From contig JAYKYS010000012.1 in assembly GCA_036924285.1 (NCBI GenBank), forward strand, positions 14,942,001 through 15,006,000: a DNA stretch of 64,000 nt, given 5' to 3'. The notes under the pieces are model-generated. The model was not told where the DNA came from and did not search any database. It worked only from the letters and a program-made list of their open reading frames with translations. How positions within the stretch are numbered: position 1 is the stretch's first letter; each line of letters begins with the position of its first letter. The position numbers and the translations under genes are program-made. The DNA is from Asterella californica (Eukaryota > Streptophyta > Marchantiopsida > Marchantiales > Aytoniaceae). This document shows positions 1-10,201 of this stretch, piece after piece.

Positions 1-430
1 ATATCTTAGTAAAACCCGATAAAAGTAGTTACGGCTGAGTTACCGGAGGGTACCAAAGTAAAAACCTAGAATGTATAAATAGAGGAGTAGAGAAGAGCTC
101 CTCATCCTTGTTTTCACATTGTCGTAATGACAACTTGAGTAATATAGAGAGTGTGGGATATTTTTAGCATGTGAGAACTTGAGAGACGTCGTTAGAATGG
201 AGGATTTTAGTTAAGGTGTTTAAGGAGATTTTTAGTTGATACGTTTGTGGGTGTATGAATGAGTGAACTCAGCATTTTCCCTTCAAGTTCATGGTGTGCT
301 TCCATCAAAGCCATCAGAGGTGACCCCTGAGTGAGAGACAGGTCCGACATGTTGCAGATTCGTGGATGACGATCGTGGAGGTTGAGAGATCGGGGGGGTA
401 GTTGATCGTTAGGACCGCGGAGGGTTTACA
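1..430 (+). repeat. 5' LTR, cut by the window edge
   Basis: Aligns without gaps to 4433-4862 with about three substitutions (near 114, 335 and 419). It ends in ...TTTACA, a normal CA terminus, and is followed four bases later by the primer-binding site. By comparison with the 3' copy about 119 bases of the LTR are missing to the left. Confidence 0.9.
74..81 (+). promoter_or_regulatory. LTR TATA box
   Basis: TATAAATA sits in the LTR and is repeated at 4506-4513 in the 3' copy. A GC-richer stretch with AGAGGAGTAGAGAAGAGCTC follows it, as expected between TATA box and transcript start. It is the likely core promoter of the gag-only element. Confidence 0.6.
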
Positions 431-434
431 TTTT

Positions 435-450
435 TGGTTCCGTTGCCGTG
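435..450 (+). other. Primer-binding site, Asp-tRNA-like
   Basis: TGGTTCCGTTGCCG lies four bases after the LTR. The complement of a plant tRNA-Asp 3' end reads TGGCGCCGTTGCCG, so all but two of these positions match. This primer is common among plant Ty3/gypsy Tat/Athila-type elements. The tRNA assignment is from memory. Confidence 0.6.
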
Positions 451-734
451 ACCTCACTTGAAGGGATCATTGAACGATGTTTAGAGTTCAGTTCTATATT
501 TGACAAAAGGAGATTATGAGAGAGCACATGGAGAGAACGTTGGGAGGAGAGAGAGCTAACGCGATGTTAGCAACGTTAGAACCTTTCGTGTATCCCGTAG
601 TGATATATGACGCGTTCGAAGTCATTCTTTACATCTTGTTCACTTAGAAAGAGTTTGAGGAGAGTTGAAAGAGGGTGCAACAAGAGTTGTAGAGAAAGGA
701 GGAGAGAAAAGTTATTAGAGGAGATAAATTTGTG

Positions 735-1200
735 AGTTTAGAAATTCTGCTCTCTGGAAAATTTGTACAGTCGCTGTCAACTTTTCTGTGAATTTTATTT
801 TCCTGAGAAACTTTCCAGTGTTTTAGATTGGCTGATAACCTATCTAAGACAAAAGAAATCATAGGAAAAGGTGGTCTAGAGAGGGAGCAATGATTTTTCA
901 AAGTTGATGGGGTCTATTCATGAGAGTTGAGGAATTCTGTTCTCTGGAAAAAGTTTACAGTCAGTGTCAGATTTTCTGTGAATTTTATTTTCCTGAGAAA
1001 CTTTCCATTGTTTTAGAGTGGCTGATAAGCTATCCAGGACAAAAGAAATCATGAGAAGATGAGGTCTGAAGAGGGAGAAAGAATTTTTCAAAGTGGAGGG
1101 GGTTGACAACCATGAGGGAAGTGAAAATATACAAATTTCAGTTCTCTGAAAATTTGTACAGTCATCACCATCTCTTCTGAGTAGGGAAGTTTCTGTTGAA
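735..1200 (+). repeat. Tandem repeats in the untranslated leader
   Basis: A unit of about 185 bases occurs at roughly 735-905 and 925-1095, with a shortened third copy near 1135-1200. Each holds TTCTCTGGAAAA, a run like GAATTTTATTTTCCTGAG and GGCTGATAA. No ORF crosses the units consistently. They could act in packaging, dimerisation or translation of the element RNA, or be neutral duplications. Confidence 0.75.
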
Positions 1201-1319
1201 ACTTCATGATTTAGTAGCTTGGAGGTTGAGTTACTGGAGACCACAAAAATCTTGGAGGGATCTCTTACCAACTAAGAGATATACGTTTCGGCATACAAGG
1301 AGGTCTCGTAGATACTTCA

Positions 1320-1637
1320 ATGGGGAATCCAGTTCGAATGACGAGGTGGAAGAAGAGACGTTTAGGAGTTCGAACGGAGTCGGAGAAGCCAAAGTTAAGT
1401 GTAGATGAGTTGCGAACACTTATCTATACTACTTGGGGTGCCCTCTTTACCCTATACCAAGAAGCTTCCGCGACCATTGGCGCAGATTTGAAGAAAACCG
1501 AGATGAAAGCATCATTCACTGTGGAGGCCACGAATGCTCCTGGTGAAGTAGAGTTGGATCCTTATAAGAGTGAGTTCAAGATGTCTGTTGTGATGAGTAC
1601 AAACGATGGTGAGGAGGATCATATCTTCGATAGTTAA
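1320..1637 (+). CDS. Small ORF upstream of gag (105 aa), unknown
   Basis: An ATG-started ORF between leader repeats and the zinc-knuckle ORF. It starts with a basic stretch (KKRR near residue 13) and has an acidic C-terminus. I recognise no domain. Its place in an otherwise orderly ORF series suggests an accessory or gag N-terminal ORF, but it could be chance; codon or family conservation is needed to decide. Confidence 0.3.
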   Translation: MGNPVRMTRWKKRRLGVRTESEKPKLSVDELRTLIYTTWGALFTLYQEASATIGADLKKTEMKASFTVEATNAPGEVELDPYKSEFKMSVVMSTNDGEEDHIFDS

Positions 1638-1775
1638 TTTTAGATTAGATTTTATTTCGTGTATAGCATGTATAATGCACGATTTCCAATATAAAGCTCG
1701 GAAGAGTTAAGAAAGTAATGTAGAATTATTTTCCTCTATGATATTTTGTCCACTTAATGGTTGAGAAGGTGCAAC

Positions 1776-2252
1776 ATGAGTGGAAATTCAAAAGATTGGA
1801 AAGTTAGACTTAGAAACCTTCCTCAAGGTTTAGATGTCATAGTAAGCGTCGGAGAGAGCTCGAAAGAGATTATCGTTGAGTTTGAGAACCCTAGTACAAA
1901 ACCTCAAGTAGAATCTCCGAGGAGAAGAGTAGAAACCGACTTGTGGTGTTATTTCTGTAGGGGGTTGGGACATAAAGTAGTGAATTGTCCAACTAGAATC
2001 AGAACCGAGAGAGCTAAAGGGAAGCGAGAGTTTACGGATTTAAGTCTTCGAGTGGGTCCATCGTCACCAGCGCCAATTCATCTTCTAGGAGAAGATCCTT
2101 GTCCAAGTTGTGGAGTGGGTGATCTATCAAGAGGACACAAGTGCGTCGATGTGGCCGCCCTACTTACGTCAGTAGTCGAGAAGTTGGACGAGACTCAAAG
2201 AGCTGAGACGGAGAAGTTGTCGACTTCAAAAGAGGACTCGGCTGAGTTGTGA
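1776..2252 (+). CDS. Zinc-knuckle protein of gag-only element
   Basis: About 158 aa from the first ATG (the frame is open a few codons further up). It contains a nucleocapsid-like CCHC knuckle, CYFCRGLGHKVVNC (spacing C-X2-C-X4-H-X4-C), and a second Cys/His cluster, CPSCGVGDLSRGHKC. The C-terminal third is charged and possibly helical. Such knuckles bind retroelement RNA. Having this ORF separate from, and upstream of, the main gag with its own knuckle is unusual: nucleic-acid binding is encoded twice. Confidence 0.65.
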   Translation: MSGNSKDWKVRLRNLPQGLDVIVSVGESSKEIIVEFENPSTKPQVESPRRRVETDLWCYFCRGLGHKVVNCPTRIRTERAKGKREFTDLSLRVGPSSPAPIHLLGEDPCPSCGVGDLSRGHKCVDVAALLTSVVEKLDETQRAETEKLSTSKEDSAEL

Positions 2253-2466
2253 TGGAGATCGTTATTCGGATGGTGGAAAAGACGGTGATGCGACTCAGGC
2301 TCATGATTACCTTGGGAGAAGAGATGGCACAAGAGGTGTTGTTACAACCATTTCCTTTCATTTTACCAATGGTAGATTATTCGCGAATGGAATTGATGAT
2401 GTTCGTACTCTTTTAAGCGAGTAGTTATTGCACAAAAATTAGAAGAGTAGAAAGAGTAGTTACAAG

Positions 2467-3990
2467 ATGGGAAAGCTACCCGTGTTTCATGGGAAGGACA
2501 ATGAAGATGTAGAACCGTTTGTTCGAGACTTCAAAAGGGGTTGCATCGGAAACAACGTGAGAAGGAAGGAAGAATGGGTGTTGTTACTGCCAGAGTTTTT
2601 AGAAGATTTTGCTCTTACGTGGTATGACGACCGAGTGAAGAGCAAGACACCTGGTGCAGTTGAGGACACATGGGAGACGTTGAGTAATGCACTCATCGAA
2701 GAATTTCTTCCAGAAGAGAGTTATGAGAAGCTCATGGTGGAGCTTACTCATTTGAAGCAACGTGACGACGAGAAAGTTCGGCAATATGCCGAAAGGGTGG
2801 ATAAGTTGGAGCAGCGATTTCGGACGGTCCTACGGAAGAGTGGAGACAATGTGGAACTAACGATGGCGGGGATTGGAGCAGTGCTGACCAAGAACTTGGT
2901 GGGAGGGTTGAGGCCTTCAATTCGAACCCAAGTGAGGTACGAGAAGCCAGCAACCAAAGCGGAGGCCATCAAGATAGCGACAAATATGGAAGAGAGTTTG
3001 GATGAAGGAGATATCATCCAACCTCATCATGTTGCTCTGGTGTCAACTCCGACTCCTGGTGTAGTCACCACGATCGCACCTGCACCATCACAATTGGTGA
3101 TTGCTTCAACGTCAGCTCCTACTCCAACGGTGGTGCCAAGATCATTTGTCCCTACAGCGATGTCTACTGCCACCTCTGATTTCCATGCTGAGTTGAAGAG
3201 CATCACCGATACTCTTGCGGATCTCAAGATAAACGTGGTGCAGTTACGAGAATGGAGGAACAAAGGTGGAGGAGGAGGTCAAAGAGGTTACGACAACAAT
3301 CCCAACCGAGGAAATCAAGGTAACTTTGGAGGAATCACTTGTTGGACGTGTGGCGGTTCTCATTTCCAGCGAAATTGTCCTAACAATGGAGCAAGAAATG
3401 CCGAAGCTGTCAGGATGAATGTGGGTGGAGGAAATCCATCACAAGGACGAGATAAAGGGGTGGCTACTATCGATGTCGTGCGAGATCCCATCTACGAGAA
3501 AGGAGAGAGTTCAAACTCTTCTCATGCACCGGTGGAGCTTTTAGCTCAAGAAAGGAAAAGAACTCGATTTTCTGATGAACCGGTTTTCATGGAGGAGTCA
3601 GCAAGTAGAAGTACTCGTTCGAGTAATGTTTTGAGTACACCAAGGGAGCCAAGAAGGAAGCTGGGGATGGCGGATTTCACCATTTCATCTTCCCAAGCGG
3701 GATATGATGTGGTTGAAGATGTGGGTGCTCAGAAAGCCAACATCACTGTTGGACAACTGATCGCACTTAATCCCAGCTTACGAAGGGAACTCAGAGGAGG
3801 ACTGAGTTCTAAGAGAAGCAAGAAGAAGAAACCCAAGAGCAAGACCTCGAAGTCAGTGGGAGTGGGTGTGGTGGATGTGCATGCTTCAGAGGTATGCACT
3901 AGGGCTTCAAAGATTGAAGTCCGGTTGAATGGTCACTACGTCTCTGACGTATTGGTGGATGGAGGGTCGGCTGTAAACGCCATATCGTAA
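2467..3990 (+). CDS. gag: Gag polyprotein with truncated protease
   Basis: 507 aa from ATG 2467. Residues ~1-185 match the Ty3/gypsy retrotransposon gag (capsid) fold: FHGKDNEDVEPFV, LTWYDD, EEFLP, and the RQYAERVDKLEQRF helix. A Pro/Thr-rich linker (190-235), a Gly/Asn-rich segment (267-290) and a zinc knuckle at C292-C304 (CWTCGGSHFQRNC, spacing C-X2-C-X3-H-X4-C) follow. The basic tail leads into a retropepsin start, VLVDGGSAVN (catalytic Asp ~498), and the ORF stops six residues later. The protease body and all of pol are absent. The frame is otherwise open, so a functional Gag is plausible. Confidence 0.85.
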   Translation: MGKLPVFHGKDNEDVEPFVRDFKRGCIGNNVRRKEEWVLLLPEFLEDFALTWYDDRVKSKTPGAVEDTWETLSNALIEEFLPEESYEKLMVELTHLKQRDDEKVRQYAERVDKLEQRFRTVLRKSGDNVELTMAGIGAVLTKNLVGGLRPSIRTQVRYEKPATKAEAIKIATNMEESLDEGDIIQPHHVALVSTPTPGVVTTIAPAPSQLVIASTSAPTPTVVPRSFVPTAMSTATSDFHAELKSITDTLADLKINVVQLREWRNKGGGGGQRGYDNNPNRGNQGNFGGITCWTCGGSHFQRNCPNNGARNAEAVRMNVGGGNPSQGRDKGVATIDVVRDPIYEKGESSNSSHAPVELLAQERKRTRFSDEPVFMEESASRSTRSSNVLSTPREPRRKLGMADFTISSSQAGYDVVEDVGAQKANITVGQLIALNPSLRRELRGGLSSKRSKKKKPKSKTSKSVGVGVVDVHASEVCTRASKIEVRLNGHYVSDVLVDGGSAVNAIS

Positions 3991-4303
3991 GGTGTTTAGT
4001 TATAACTAAGTGTTGAGAATGTTTATTGGCTGCCAAAGTACTTTAAGGAGGTATCAAGTTAGTCATGACTAGCTAAAAGTTAGTTATGGTTAAACTTAGC
4101 TGTACTTTTGGCAGAATTCAGATATTTGCTAAAGAGTGAGCACTACTATCTTGTCATCTTGTCTAAAAGGTAGAAAGGAGGTGGAAAGTATCCCTTATCT
4201 CCTTTTTGACTTGATATTAGTGGTTGGATTAAAGTTGTGGACTTTGTGGGCATTAAAAACAAGAAGAGATTCCACATGTTTCCTTTTTAGTGGGTCCTAG
4301 TGT
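3991..4303 (+). other. Non-coding 3' internal region of gag-only element
   Basis: Where a full element would carry about 3 kb of pol there are only about 310 bases without an extended ORF. Short direct repeats (AGTTAGT, AACTA motifs) occur at 4015-4110. I see no RT, RNase H or integrase remnant, so the pol loss looks like a clean deletion. Confidence 0.6.
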
Positions 4304-4313
4304 AGAGGGGGGG
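4304..4313 (+). other. Polypurine tract
   Basis: The purine run AGAGGGGGGG lies immediately before TGGAAATT, the deduced start of the 3' LTR. It would prime plus-strand DNA synthesis. Confidence 0.7.
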
Positions 4314-4862
4314 TGGAAATTCGAGATTCCTTGAGAATATTCCAGAATCCTTCTAGAAGTTGTTGACTTTGAAGGAATAAGCCCATGTGAAAAGGTAAAA
4401 AGCCCATGTGATTAATGCTTTTACCTTAAGTAATATCTTAGTAAAACCCGATAAAAGTAGTTACGGCTGAGTTACCGGAGGGTACCAAAGTAAAAACCTA
4501 GAATGTATAAATAGAGGAGTAGAGAAGAGCTCCTCATCCTTGTTTCCACATTGTCGTAATGACAACTTGAGTAATATAGAGAGTGTGGGATATTTTTAGC
4601 ATGTGAGAACTTGAGAGACGTCGTTAGAATGGAGGATTTTAGTTAAGGTGTTTAAGGAGATTTTTAGTTGATACGTTTGTGGGTGTATGAATGAGTGAAC
4701 TCAGCATTTTCCCTTCAAGTTCATGGTGTGCTTCCATCAAAGCCATCAGAGGTGACCCCTGAGTGAGAGACAGGCCCGACATGTTGCAGATTCGTGGATG
4801 ACGATCGTGGAGGTTGAGAGATCGGGGGGGTAGTTGATCGTTAGGACCGCTGAGGGTTTACA
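4314..4862 (+). repeat. 3' LTR of gag-only element
   Basis: About 549 bases, starting TGG after the polypurine tract and ending ACA. The final 430 bases match the 5' LTR at positions 1-430. TATA box at 4506-4513. The base after the LTR begins a different repeat (the inverted arm of element A1). Confidence 0.85.
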
Positions 4863-4867
4863 GATCT

Positions 4868-5267
4868 CATCTGTCTTTGACTTCCGACACGCAATCTAGC
4901 CTCACAACAGACATGAAACATCCATACTCTGTTCTTCTGACTCTTTATCTCTCATACACGCTTAGAAAAAGCTTGCTGCATGACGAGAAGACATGACCCT
5001 CGACCGTTCTCTCCAGATTCTGTCAGCAAGACTTCTCACAACTCTCTTCTAAATTCGGGAAGAAGAAGGAATAGGCTGTTATGGGTCGGGTAGAAGAGAC
5101 CCATAAAGGACCCTCACGTCTTCTCGCGCATTCTGCCAGCCTTTCCAATCTTCTAGTCTCTCTAGGAAGATGTGGATTGGGAAGCTCGGAAGATCGGGAG
5201 ACACAGGCCTGATTCCCAACTTCCAGCTTCTCGAAACAACAATCAACTCACCAAGTCACTCAGGATT
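4868..5267 (-). repeat. Inverted arm matching the A1 leader
   Basis: The reverse complement of this ~400-base segment matches 6272-6668, including the blocks CACGCAATCTAGCCTCACAA and AGTCACTCAGGATT. The arms are separated by about 1 kb, so this DNA could fold into a long stem-loop. The same leader exists once, without an inverted partner, in copy A3 at about 32180-32600. The 5' arm is therefore an extra inverted copy in this locus. Confidence 0.75.
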
Positions 5268-7091
5268 AGAAGTCGACTTCTTCGAAAGACGGAAGACGGA
5301 CATCTTCCGGGAAGACATCTTCTCGGTTGTGTCTTCCAGAAGGCGGAAGACGGGTGTCTTCCAGAAGACAGAAGACGGAAGATAGTGATCACGACTGCAT
5401 GGGCACCAACTACGCTCCACCTAGGCAAGGGGTAGGTGTACCTACCAGGTAGCCATCATGGTAGTAGGTAGGTCAAGGTAGTCGAACCCCTAATCATGCA
5501 GATACCGAGGCGAGACACATTAGCACGAAATCAGTCAACTGCTTCCCGCACCGAAGACCAACTACGCTTGAAGATCAATTGCAATCGGGTAGCAAAATTG
5601 AGTCGTGGAAGCAAGAAGAGTGGAATTGATAACTCATAGTACCGAATTGATGCAAGAGAGAGCGAGGTCGATTTTGTTAAGCTAAGAGCACAGTCAAGCT
5701 AAAAATATCTCTGAGGATTTCAAGAAGTAGACATCAAGAGTCAATTAGGAATCAAAGAAAAGCTCTGGGATAGAAGCGTGAAGCGATTGTAGCAGCAGAG
5801 GGGCGCAACTCAAGATCTACAACAAAAGCAGGATCGTGGTGCCACATCGAAGGTGGAATTGAAGTTTGGAAGCACACAGAAGACTGTAGACGCAACAGAA
5901 GCAGCCGGAAGCAGTACTGAGGTTCTTCCTAAGTTCTTTTCTCTTTCTCACCGCTTCCCGCCTCTGATTTGATGTCTCATGCGCTTCCTCGCTCGTTTAC
6001 AGGAAGCTCATCGATCGATTTCTCTACCCTGAACTTTCTTCTATGGAAATTGGACGCATAAGCGCTGTCCAATTTTCGACAGCCATCTTTTCACTTCTTC
6101 CCAAGTTGGAATCTAGCTTCCCCACCTCTCATTCTTGAATTCGATCACTTGACTATCAATTTCTCTACCCTACTGTACCTTTGTTCTCGAACCCATGGAC
6201 AGAAGACGACTGTTTGCAATTCGTACCAGGATTGGATTGGATTGGGTTTTGTGTTGAGAGAAGCTTGGTACGAATCCTGAGTGACTTGGTGAGTTAATTG
6301 TTGTTTCGAGAAGTTGGAAGTTAGGAACCAGGCCTATGCCTCCCGATCTTCCGAGCTTCTCAAATCCACATCTTCCTAGAGAGACTAGAAGATTGGAAAG
6401 ACTGACAGAATGCGGGAGAAGACGTGAGTGGGTCTCTTCTGTCCGACCCATACCAGCCTATTCTTTCTTCTTCCCGAACTTAGAAGAGAGTTGTGAGAAG
6501 CCTTGCTGGCAGATTCTGGAGAGAATGATCGAGGGTCATGTCTTCCCGTCATGCAGCAATCTTCTTCTGAGTGTGTATGAGAGATAAGAAGTCGGAAGAA
6601 CGGAGTATGAATGTTCCGTGTCTGTTGTGAGGCTAGATTGCGTGTCGGAAGTCGAAGACAAGTGAGATCAGTGATGGAAAGCCTGGTTGTGAGAAGTCTT
6701 CTAAGTATGTCAGTTAATCGGAAGCTGTCCCAGGAGTCTTCTTGGGAGTCACTGTCATCGCAGGAGTCCGCGACCCTCTCATGAATTTTTTTCGTACACT
6801 CTTCTTCTCACATATCTTGTATCTTCTGTTAGGAAGTAAGATGAAATGCAAGGTGGGTTTTCTTCTTGGGAATCCATGCGATGCCTTGCTTAGTTAGGAT
6901 TGTTTAGGTATAGCTCGGAAGACGAGAGGTACTTAGGAAGCACTGTTAGAATCCCGAAAGACGGAATAGCTGTCTTCTGGAAGACTAGCTTCGTCTTCTG
7001 AGAATGGAAGCTAGACTGTGAGGATTTTGGGAAAGATTGAGCCTTCGGCTCACAGCAAGTACGTGTGGCTTAGTGTAACAGAGGTTCGAAG
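5268..7091 (+). mobile_element. Element A1, 5' leader
   Basis: Non-coding region homologous, in the same order, to the minus strand of about 33720-31775 (A3): a block of GGAAGACGG-type repeats, GGTAGGTGTACCTACC, a CTTCC-rich section, then the leader arm at 6272-6668. There is no meaningful ORF. GAAGAC and CTTCC motifs are strongly over-represented here and throughout family A. I cannot identify a 5' LTR. Confidence 0.6.
6272..6668 (+). repeat. Right arm of the A1 inverted repeat
   Basis: Partner of 4868-5267 in opposite orientation and also homologous to A3 at about 32180-32600 (minus). This arm is in the native position of the family-A leader, upstream of ORF1. Confidence 0.75.
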
Positions 7092-10000
7092 CATGTCGAT
7101 GCATCCTCGAGGGTTGGTGTTACCGGCAGCAGAGTTGGCAAAGGCCAAACTCTTCATCAAGGAGTTGGATCTCGACTTCTTCGTGTGGGACTAGAACCTC
7201 GCGGACCAGGGTCTTCTGGAGGAGATTTGGATAGCAATGCCTCCTCGTAACCTTGTACCTGCGAAGGCAGAGGTCGCTCGGAGAAGATCATCTTCCTTGA
7301 CGATAGAGTGATGACGCATGATCTTTCACAGATCAGAATCCGAGAACCGAAGATACGAGCTCGAGAAGAAGATCTTACCTATGAACTCAAGGAAGTGGCA
7401 TGTCTCTGGAAGCACGACTTGCCTCTTCCTGGAAGATAGACAAGGGAGGAATGGGTGGAAGTAGAAGCTTATCGAGAGCCACAGAAACATCTTCTGACGA
7501 AGCTATTTCTTCACCTCTTTCCCAAAGGGAAAGCACAGAAGACGAGATACCTTGAAGATCAGGACGTGGAGTTCTTGGAAGCCGTCTAGGAGGGACTGTC
7601 CATCAATTGGGCGTCTTCTTTCACGCTTACGTTCAGACAGAGTTGGTGTACTTGGGCACCCCAGCAGGAGGACACCTCACCTCGTTCTTTTGTTATATGT
7701 ACGTTGTCGTGTCGTGGACCGGCTCCTACCTGAAATTCAAACTTCGATGCTTGTCGTTCCAAAGACACTCATGAGAAGACAAGCTAGGCCTCATCTTACG
7801 GGTTTTTGGCACCACTTCGGATCTTCGTTTTTATCGTACCAGTGGATAGAGCTCCTTGTCAGCTTTCCATAGGCACTTCATCTACTTCGTTTGGACGCCT
7901 AGTGGAAAAGTTACAAGACTCGAAGATGGAGAAAACAAGCTAGGCCCCAGCTTACGGGCTTTTGGCGCAACTTCGGATCTTCACTTTCATCACATAGATG
8001 GGTAGAGCTCCTTGTCAGCTTTCCATAGGCACTTTGTCTACTTCGTTTGGACGCCTAGTGGAGAAGTTACAGGACTCGAAAGATGGAGAAAATAAGCTAA
8101 GCCCCAGCTTACGGGTTTTTGGCACCACTTCGGATCTTCACTTTCATCACATGGATGGATAGAGCTCGTTGTCAACTTTCCATGGGCATCTTGTTTACTT
8201 CGTTTGGACATCCAGAGAAGAAGTTATGCGATTCGAAAGAAGGTAAAATCAAGCTAGGCCCCTAGTTACTTGCTGACTGGGTATTTAGGGCTTCAGACGT
8301 TATATCAAAGACGCAAGGGGTCTGCTTCTTATTATTCAGGATTCAGGAGAGAACTGTACGTACAGAGACTGTTGCAAGGGGCAGCTTAGGGGCTAGCTTG
8401 CGCCTGCGACCTATCAACGGACGGTTCAGGAGATTTAGGAGTCCAATGCAAGCGCGCAAGGCGTCGTTGGGTTCAGATCTGTGCAGGCTACGCAATGGTT
8501 CAAACGGTTTGAGAAGAGACGGATCGGGGGTTGTGTTCTGAGTGAAATTGAGACGCATGAAGCAGATTTGAAGTTTTCAGTTACCTGTGAAGGAGAGTTG
8601 GACCGTTCGGGCCGTTCCGGAGTCCAAACTTGCTGTCCTTGGATCCATCGGGATCAGAACACCGAGTTCTGCAGGAAATTGAAGACGATACCAGTTTTCA
8701 TCGGGCGGTTTGGAAATTCTGAGTGAAATTGGCTCGCAGGGAAACGCTTACATCAGATTTTCGTTCACCTACGACTTGAGGTTGGGCTGTTCTTCGCGAT
8801 CGATGAGCCAAGCTCTTCGTTCTTGGTGCCTACGCGATCAGGGAGTCTTCATCTACGCATAGGAGAAGACTGTACGTAGATTGGATTGTTGGTTTGGGTG
8901 TGGTGAGCAAGTTTGAGCCGCAGGGAGCTGATTTACGTCAGTTTTTTGCAACTTGCGATCAAATTTCTTGCGTCGTTTTGCAAGGGGAACTCCAAACGAC
9001 TTGTTTGGAATCTTGTTGGGTTCAGGGTAGCCAGATCTATCTGCCAGGGAAGACGGATATCAGTTCAGACGATCCGTTTGTGCAGTGTGTGCGGTTTTAA
9101 GCCGCAGGGAGGAAAATTTTGAAAGTTCGGTCACCTACGACCGAAAATTGACGATATCTCGGCTGTTGGGAGTCGGATCTGAAGGTTTCTTGGGTTAACG
9201 GAGTCAGCAGAGGAGACCCTATCGACATCTGAAGTCCGTTCGGCGAAAAGAGGAAGTTCACAGATAGACCTTTTTCGGTTTCTTCGCTAAGGGTTTTGCT
9301 CTTTTGAGTTCGTTAGAGTTCTGGTTGGCTATATACAGCTTGTGGTAGCTAGCTTTAGCTAAGAACTTGTACATGGATGTGGTTTGGACTTGGGTTTGGA
9401 TCACGTGATACTGCTGTGGCTCTGCTTGTTAGCAAAGGGAAGTTTCTCTTGCTTTGAGCTACGCTTCGATGTTTTTGGGTCAGGGTTGTGATTCAAGGGT
9501 TGTTTTTAAGGGCTTTGAAGCAGGTTACGGACCACTCTGGTCTGTTCCTCAGTTTTGTGCTGTTAGGAGAAAGAGACGGCAGTGTACATACATTTGGAGT
9601 GTATATATTGCGCGTTCGTTTTTCGTGGTTGTTCTTCTCTGTCTTGTCTCTGTTTCAGCACACAACATCTCCACAGCCAGGAACCTCACGTTTTCATGGA
9701 CATCCTTCACGCAATATCTGACACGACAACGTGTCCAAGGAGGACTTGACAGAAGACCAGTTGGCAAGGTATGGACCAACAGGACAGTGTGAGGAGAAGG
9801 AAGAAACCTCGGGAGAAGAAGATCGAGCAGCATACGTAACTCCTCCTCCCACTTTAGTGTCTCAGATCAGACAAGGTGTCTTCTGGAAGACGGGAAGTAG
9901 AGGTGTCTTTCCAAGTTTTTCGGTGGAAGAGATGACTTCCTCTGACCACTGTGAGGTCATCACAGCTCCTAGCGTCGGATCAATGCCACAGAAGAGTGAA

Positions 10001-10201
10001 GAATCGCAGATGGACTCAGTTTCCCAGAAGACGCTTCCGTCTTCTGAAGCCGTCCCAGAAGAGCAAGCCACGAACATTGAGGAGGAAGCCACCTCAGTCA
10101 CACCCGAGGTACCAGCAGGGCTTCCCACTTTATCAGAGGTCGATTTAGGAGTTCATGTAGGACCCGAACAGGAAGAGATCACACCCAGCGAATTAGAGTA
10201 A
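7092..10201 (+). pseudogene. Element A1 ORF, unknown gag-like protein, split by a solo LTR
   Basis: From ATG 7092 the translation reads MSMHPRGLVLPAAELAKAK, matching A3 (31774 downward, minus strand). A TAG at about 7190 stands where A3 has a Trp codon. Homology continues with short frame breaks to 7704, stops at the inserted B-family LTR, and resumes at 9733 with KEDLTEDQLARYG, then a Thr/Pro/Glu-rich disordered tail to the stop at 10201. A2 has about 1.2 kb of coiled-coil coding sequence that A1 lacks near position 9870. The N-terminal region (LFHAYV, YLGTP) faintly recalls gag-like or putative plant transposon domains, but I cannot assign a function. Confidence 0.55.
7705..9728 (+). repeat. 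Solo LTR of family B inside A1
   Basis: About 2024 bases starting TGTCGTGTCGTGG and ending CGACA, flanked by ACGT at 7701-7704 and ACGT at 9729-9732 (4-bp target duplication). It matches both LTRs of the full family-B element at 13873-21446. It holds three copies of a ~160-base tandem unit at about 7770-8250, where the full-element LTRs hold two; this explains the ~160-base length difference. No internal sequence remains, so LTR-LTR recombination removed the body. Short ORFs inside are chance frames. Confidence 0.85.

Larger units (their letters stand above)
1..4862 (+). mobile_element. Gag-only LTR retrotransposon (non-autonomous, TR-GAG-like)
   Basis: The first 430 bases repeat almost exactly at 4433-4862 (I count about three mismatches), so these are the two LTRs of one young insertion whose 5' end lies outside the window. 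In order follow a tRNA-primer site, a leader with tandem repeats, a small ORF, a zinc-knuckle ORF, a gag ORF ending just after a protease active-site motif, about 320 non-coding bases, a polypurine tract and the 3' LTR. There is no reverse transcriptase, RNase H or integrase. The plan matches the plant class called TR-GAG (terminal repeats with a GAG domain), mobilised by enzymes from related full elements. The 5' target duplication cannot be seen. Confidence 0.85.
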
